Below, piece by piece: positions 62,318 through 64,000 of a stretch of DNA of 64,000 nucleotides. The notes beneath the pieces were generated by a model. The model saw nothing but the letters and a program-made list of their open reading frames with translations. It ran no database searches and was not told where the DNA came from. Every line of letters begins with the position of its first letter. Positions within the stretch are counted from its first letter, which is position 1. This DNA comes from Gymnorhina tibicen. Lineage: Eukaryota; Chordata; Aves; Passeriformes; Artamidae. Made by a program: the position numbers and the translations under genes. Where the stretch lies: assembly GCA_013399875.1 (NCBI GenBank), contig VXAZ01001846.1, forward strand, positions 344,672 through 408,671. Direction: 5' to 3'.

Positions 62318-62386
62318 GTATTTTGCAACGTGGACCCCTGGCCTATGCAACCTGCTCCAGCTGGCTCATGTCAGGCTTTTTTAAAG
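62318..62386 (+). pseudogene. Probable dynein exon remnant: descending stalk helix (VFCNVDP)
   Basis: From 62318 it reads VFCNVDP, the expected continuation (V-Y/F-C-D-V-E-P-K-R-Q-A-L) of the exon ending at 57500, in the right phase. After an apparent short deletion the match resumes in another frame as CNLLQLAHVRLF against A-N-x-E-L-A-x-A-Q-x-K-L. The donor AAAG|GTAAGA is strong. The acceptor AG seems lost or shifted (TCA|GTA). The second half is a weak match. Confidence 0.6.
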
Positions 62387-63110
62387 GTAAGATTCACTGT
62401 GTAAAGAAGTCTGTGAAATTAGTATAAAGGGAAGGTAAACTTGTATTTTTTTTCCGGGAGAAGAAAAATGAACCATGCAGGCACTTCTTAGCAAGAAGTA
62501 CTCAGATTTTATTTACCGTAGCTGCTGATAACCCTGTGTACCCCATCAGCCTGTAGAAAGCTCTTAGTCCTTATCTGAATTGTGTGAGTAAACAACTCAG
62601 AGTTGTGTCCATAAAAACAAGAATTCTTCTAACGTTAAAGGAAGGTCACTCTCTATGGATGTTTTTCTGTACCTCTTTCTCTGGGCTGTCGGCTGACTGT
62701 ATCCAGTCTGCAGGATTGCCCCCTATTCTTCAGTTCATCTCTTGCCCTTTTCCCTTCCAGTCATTTATTTGCCTGTCTCTTTTCCATCTTCCTCTATCAA
62801 TTTTCTGAAGAATAAACTTGAAGGCAGAGCATCAGATGCTAGTGACCTCTGTTTCTGCATTCATGGATATTCTGCACTCCCTGACTCATAATTCAGCTTC
62901 TTTCTGTTGGCAAAGAGAGAGAGGGAAGGAGGGCTGTCCATATTTTTCATATGGAAGATTTTGTGGCCAGCAATTCTGAGTGATGATAACCAGTGCAGCT
63001 GTTAGTAATCAGTAACACACCTTCACTCTAGGCAGCACGGTTAGACTGACTTCCCTTCACTTTTCATGGGTTCCAGAATGTATCTTTAAATGAGAAATGA
63101 TAAGGGGATC
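62387..63110. other. Intron, nothing recognised
   Basis: No further dynein exon is readable before the CR1 copy. Confidence 0.5.
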
Positions 63111-63460
63111 GACTGCCCCCTCAGTCAGTTTGCAGACAACACCAAGCTGGGCAGGAGTATTGATCTGCCAGAGGGTAGGGAGGCTCTGCAGAGTGATCTG
63201 GACAGCCTCTCCTCCCAAGCAATAAGCGATAGGACAAGATAAAATGGCCTCAGTTGAGTCAGAGAACAATCAGATTGCATATTAGGAAAAATTTCTTCAC
63301 CAGAAGGGTTACTAGGTAGATTGACCATTGCTGAAGGTATTTCAAAGACGTGTAGATGTGGCATTTAGGGACATGGTTTAATGGTGGGCTTGTCAGTGCT
63401 GGGTTAACAGCTAGACTCAATAATCTTAAAGGTAATTTCTGACCAAAATTATTCTATGGT
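63111..63460 (+). mobile_element. CR1 LINE fragment, 3' end, sense, internally deleted
   Basis: Starts in the ORF2 reverse-transcriptase region (CTCAGTCAGTTTGCAGACAA, read LSQFADNTKLG), runs to GTGATCTGGACAG near 63207, then jumps to AAGCAATAAGCGATAGGACA and on through ATTAGGAAAAATTTCTTCAC, AGACGTGTAGATGTGGC, CTTAAAGGTAATTTCTGACC and the tail ATTCTATGGT. Several hundred bases of the usual element are absent between the two parts. Confidence 0.93.
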
Positions 63461-64000
63461 CTAGAGGCAACATTGTAGCAAATATTGTTACAGTAATATT
63501 TTTTGATGGTAAATATACACCAGCTGGTACTAATACTAATACATTATGTAATTTTAAACATTTAAAACACTCTGAAGTTGATTAAAAAATATTCTGTGGA
63601 TGGTGATGCCTATGAATCCTTTCTTGTATGTTAAGTTTTTAATATCCCATCAATTCCAACACTTGCTATGTATTTACAGTAAATTGAATGAAAAGGTAGT
63701 TAAGAAATGTGAAAAAGGATTGTTTCTTCTCAAGCAAAATTATTTTATAGGTATTTTGAGTGGAAATAAATCAGATTTCCATCCTTCATGAGACTAGTTA
63801 TCTGCTAAAAATATTTGTGACAATTATGATTTTACATTCATGTGTATAGCACAACTATGCCTATACTATGCCAAAAAAAAAAAAAAAAAGAGAAGTTTAG
63901 TAGTGCTAAGGCTATAAAGTTGGGCCAAGCTGATCCTTTTTGCAGAAGTGATGCAAAAAATCAATAAATGATTGTATTTATCATTACAATCATTGTTATT
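63461..64000. other. Intron or flank, nothing recognised
   Basis: AT-rich, with a 17-base A run at 63873-63889 followed by GAGAAG. No exon seen up to the window end. Confidence 0.55.

Larger units (their letters stand above)
913..62386 (+). pseudogene. Axonemal dynein heavy chain pseudogene (outer-arm beta, DNAH9/11/17-like), partial
   Basis: Exon remnants spread over about 61 kb occur in the order of a dynein heavy chain: linker, AAA1, AAA2, AAA3, AAA4, stalk and the segment after the stalk. An intact protein of this family is a roughly 4,500-residue ATP-driven motor of the ciliary and flagellar outer arm. Family-level signatures seen are AWGCFDEFN (AAA1 Walker B), GNIGVGKT (AAA3 Walker A), [28 protein letters not shown] and SFAAAGLC. 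The wording REWKDG, FHFQQQ and KFHYI points to the beta-type axonemal chains. Disabling lesions are stops at 5991, 9297, 9535, 11276, 19331, 26503, 27120, 34842, 42557, 50291 and 50333. Frameshifts lie near 7438, 9471, 19439, 24248, 28440 and 62338, and the splice donor at 9592 is broken. Introns are retained, so it did not arise by retroposition. Both ends are outside the window. A unitary loss and a duplicated copy are equally open. Confidence 0.95.

Noticed and set aside
1..64000. tRNA, rRNA, CRISPR array, bacterial operon or phage features
   Set aside because: None seen. The sequence character is vertebrate nuclear, with spliced exons, CR1 and LTR elements.

Overview
This window looks like one stretch of a bird genome. 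It is AT-rich and intron-dominated. It carries three pieces of the avian LINE CR1 (one ends in the CR1-type ATTCTATG tail, one keeps the RT motif SKFADD) and fragments of avian-type endogenous retroviral LTRs. No bacterial or viral gene organisation is present. Nothing here identifies the species.

The only gene I can support is a decayed axonemal dynein heavy chain of the outer-arm beta type (DNAH9/DNAH11/DNAH17 group), entirely on the + strand. Reading left to right, exon remnants follow the order of a dynein heavy chain: linker (about 0.9-7.5 kb), AAA1 (9.1-11.3 kb), AAA2 (13.6-16.1 kb), AAA3 (19.3-28.5 kb), AAA4 (30-42.7 kb), the AAA4-stalk junction and stalk (50.1-52.5 kb) and the start of the stalk/AAA5 return (57.3-62.4 kb). 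Both ends of the gene lie outside the window. About 21 exon remnants are clear and about 5 are tentative. Almost all keep AG/GT borders and introns, so this is not a retroposed copy. I count eleven in-frame stop codons, at least six single-base frameshifts, one destroyed splice donor, a ruined AAA1 Walker A site and several exons I could not find. It is therefore a pseudogene, either unitary or from an old segmental duplication. Several exons (13607-13788, 15948-16089, 32924-33047, 52337-52483, 57318-57500) remain open and read well.

The introns hold the rest. The most striking item is a 951-base uninterrupted polypurine tract, 766 bases of it perfect (GAAAA)n, at 33646-34596. Other items are a solo LTR of about 600 bases with a 5-base target duplication (48878-49475), two other LTR fragments (about 18208-18690 and 56640-56775), CR1 pieces (24815-24908, 27578-27697, 56475-56570, 63111-63460), a (TTTAC)n microsatellite, a short CpG-rich island (43690-43840) and a block that may be conserved non-coding sequence (about 46900-48000). 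I found no tRNA, rRNA, CRISPR array or second protein-coding gene.

The family assignment rests on motif-by-motif reading against remembered dynein sequence, not on a database search. Which of DNAH9, DNAH11 or DNAH17 is closest cannot be settled here.
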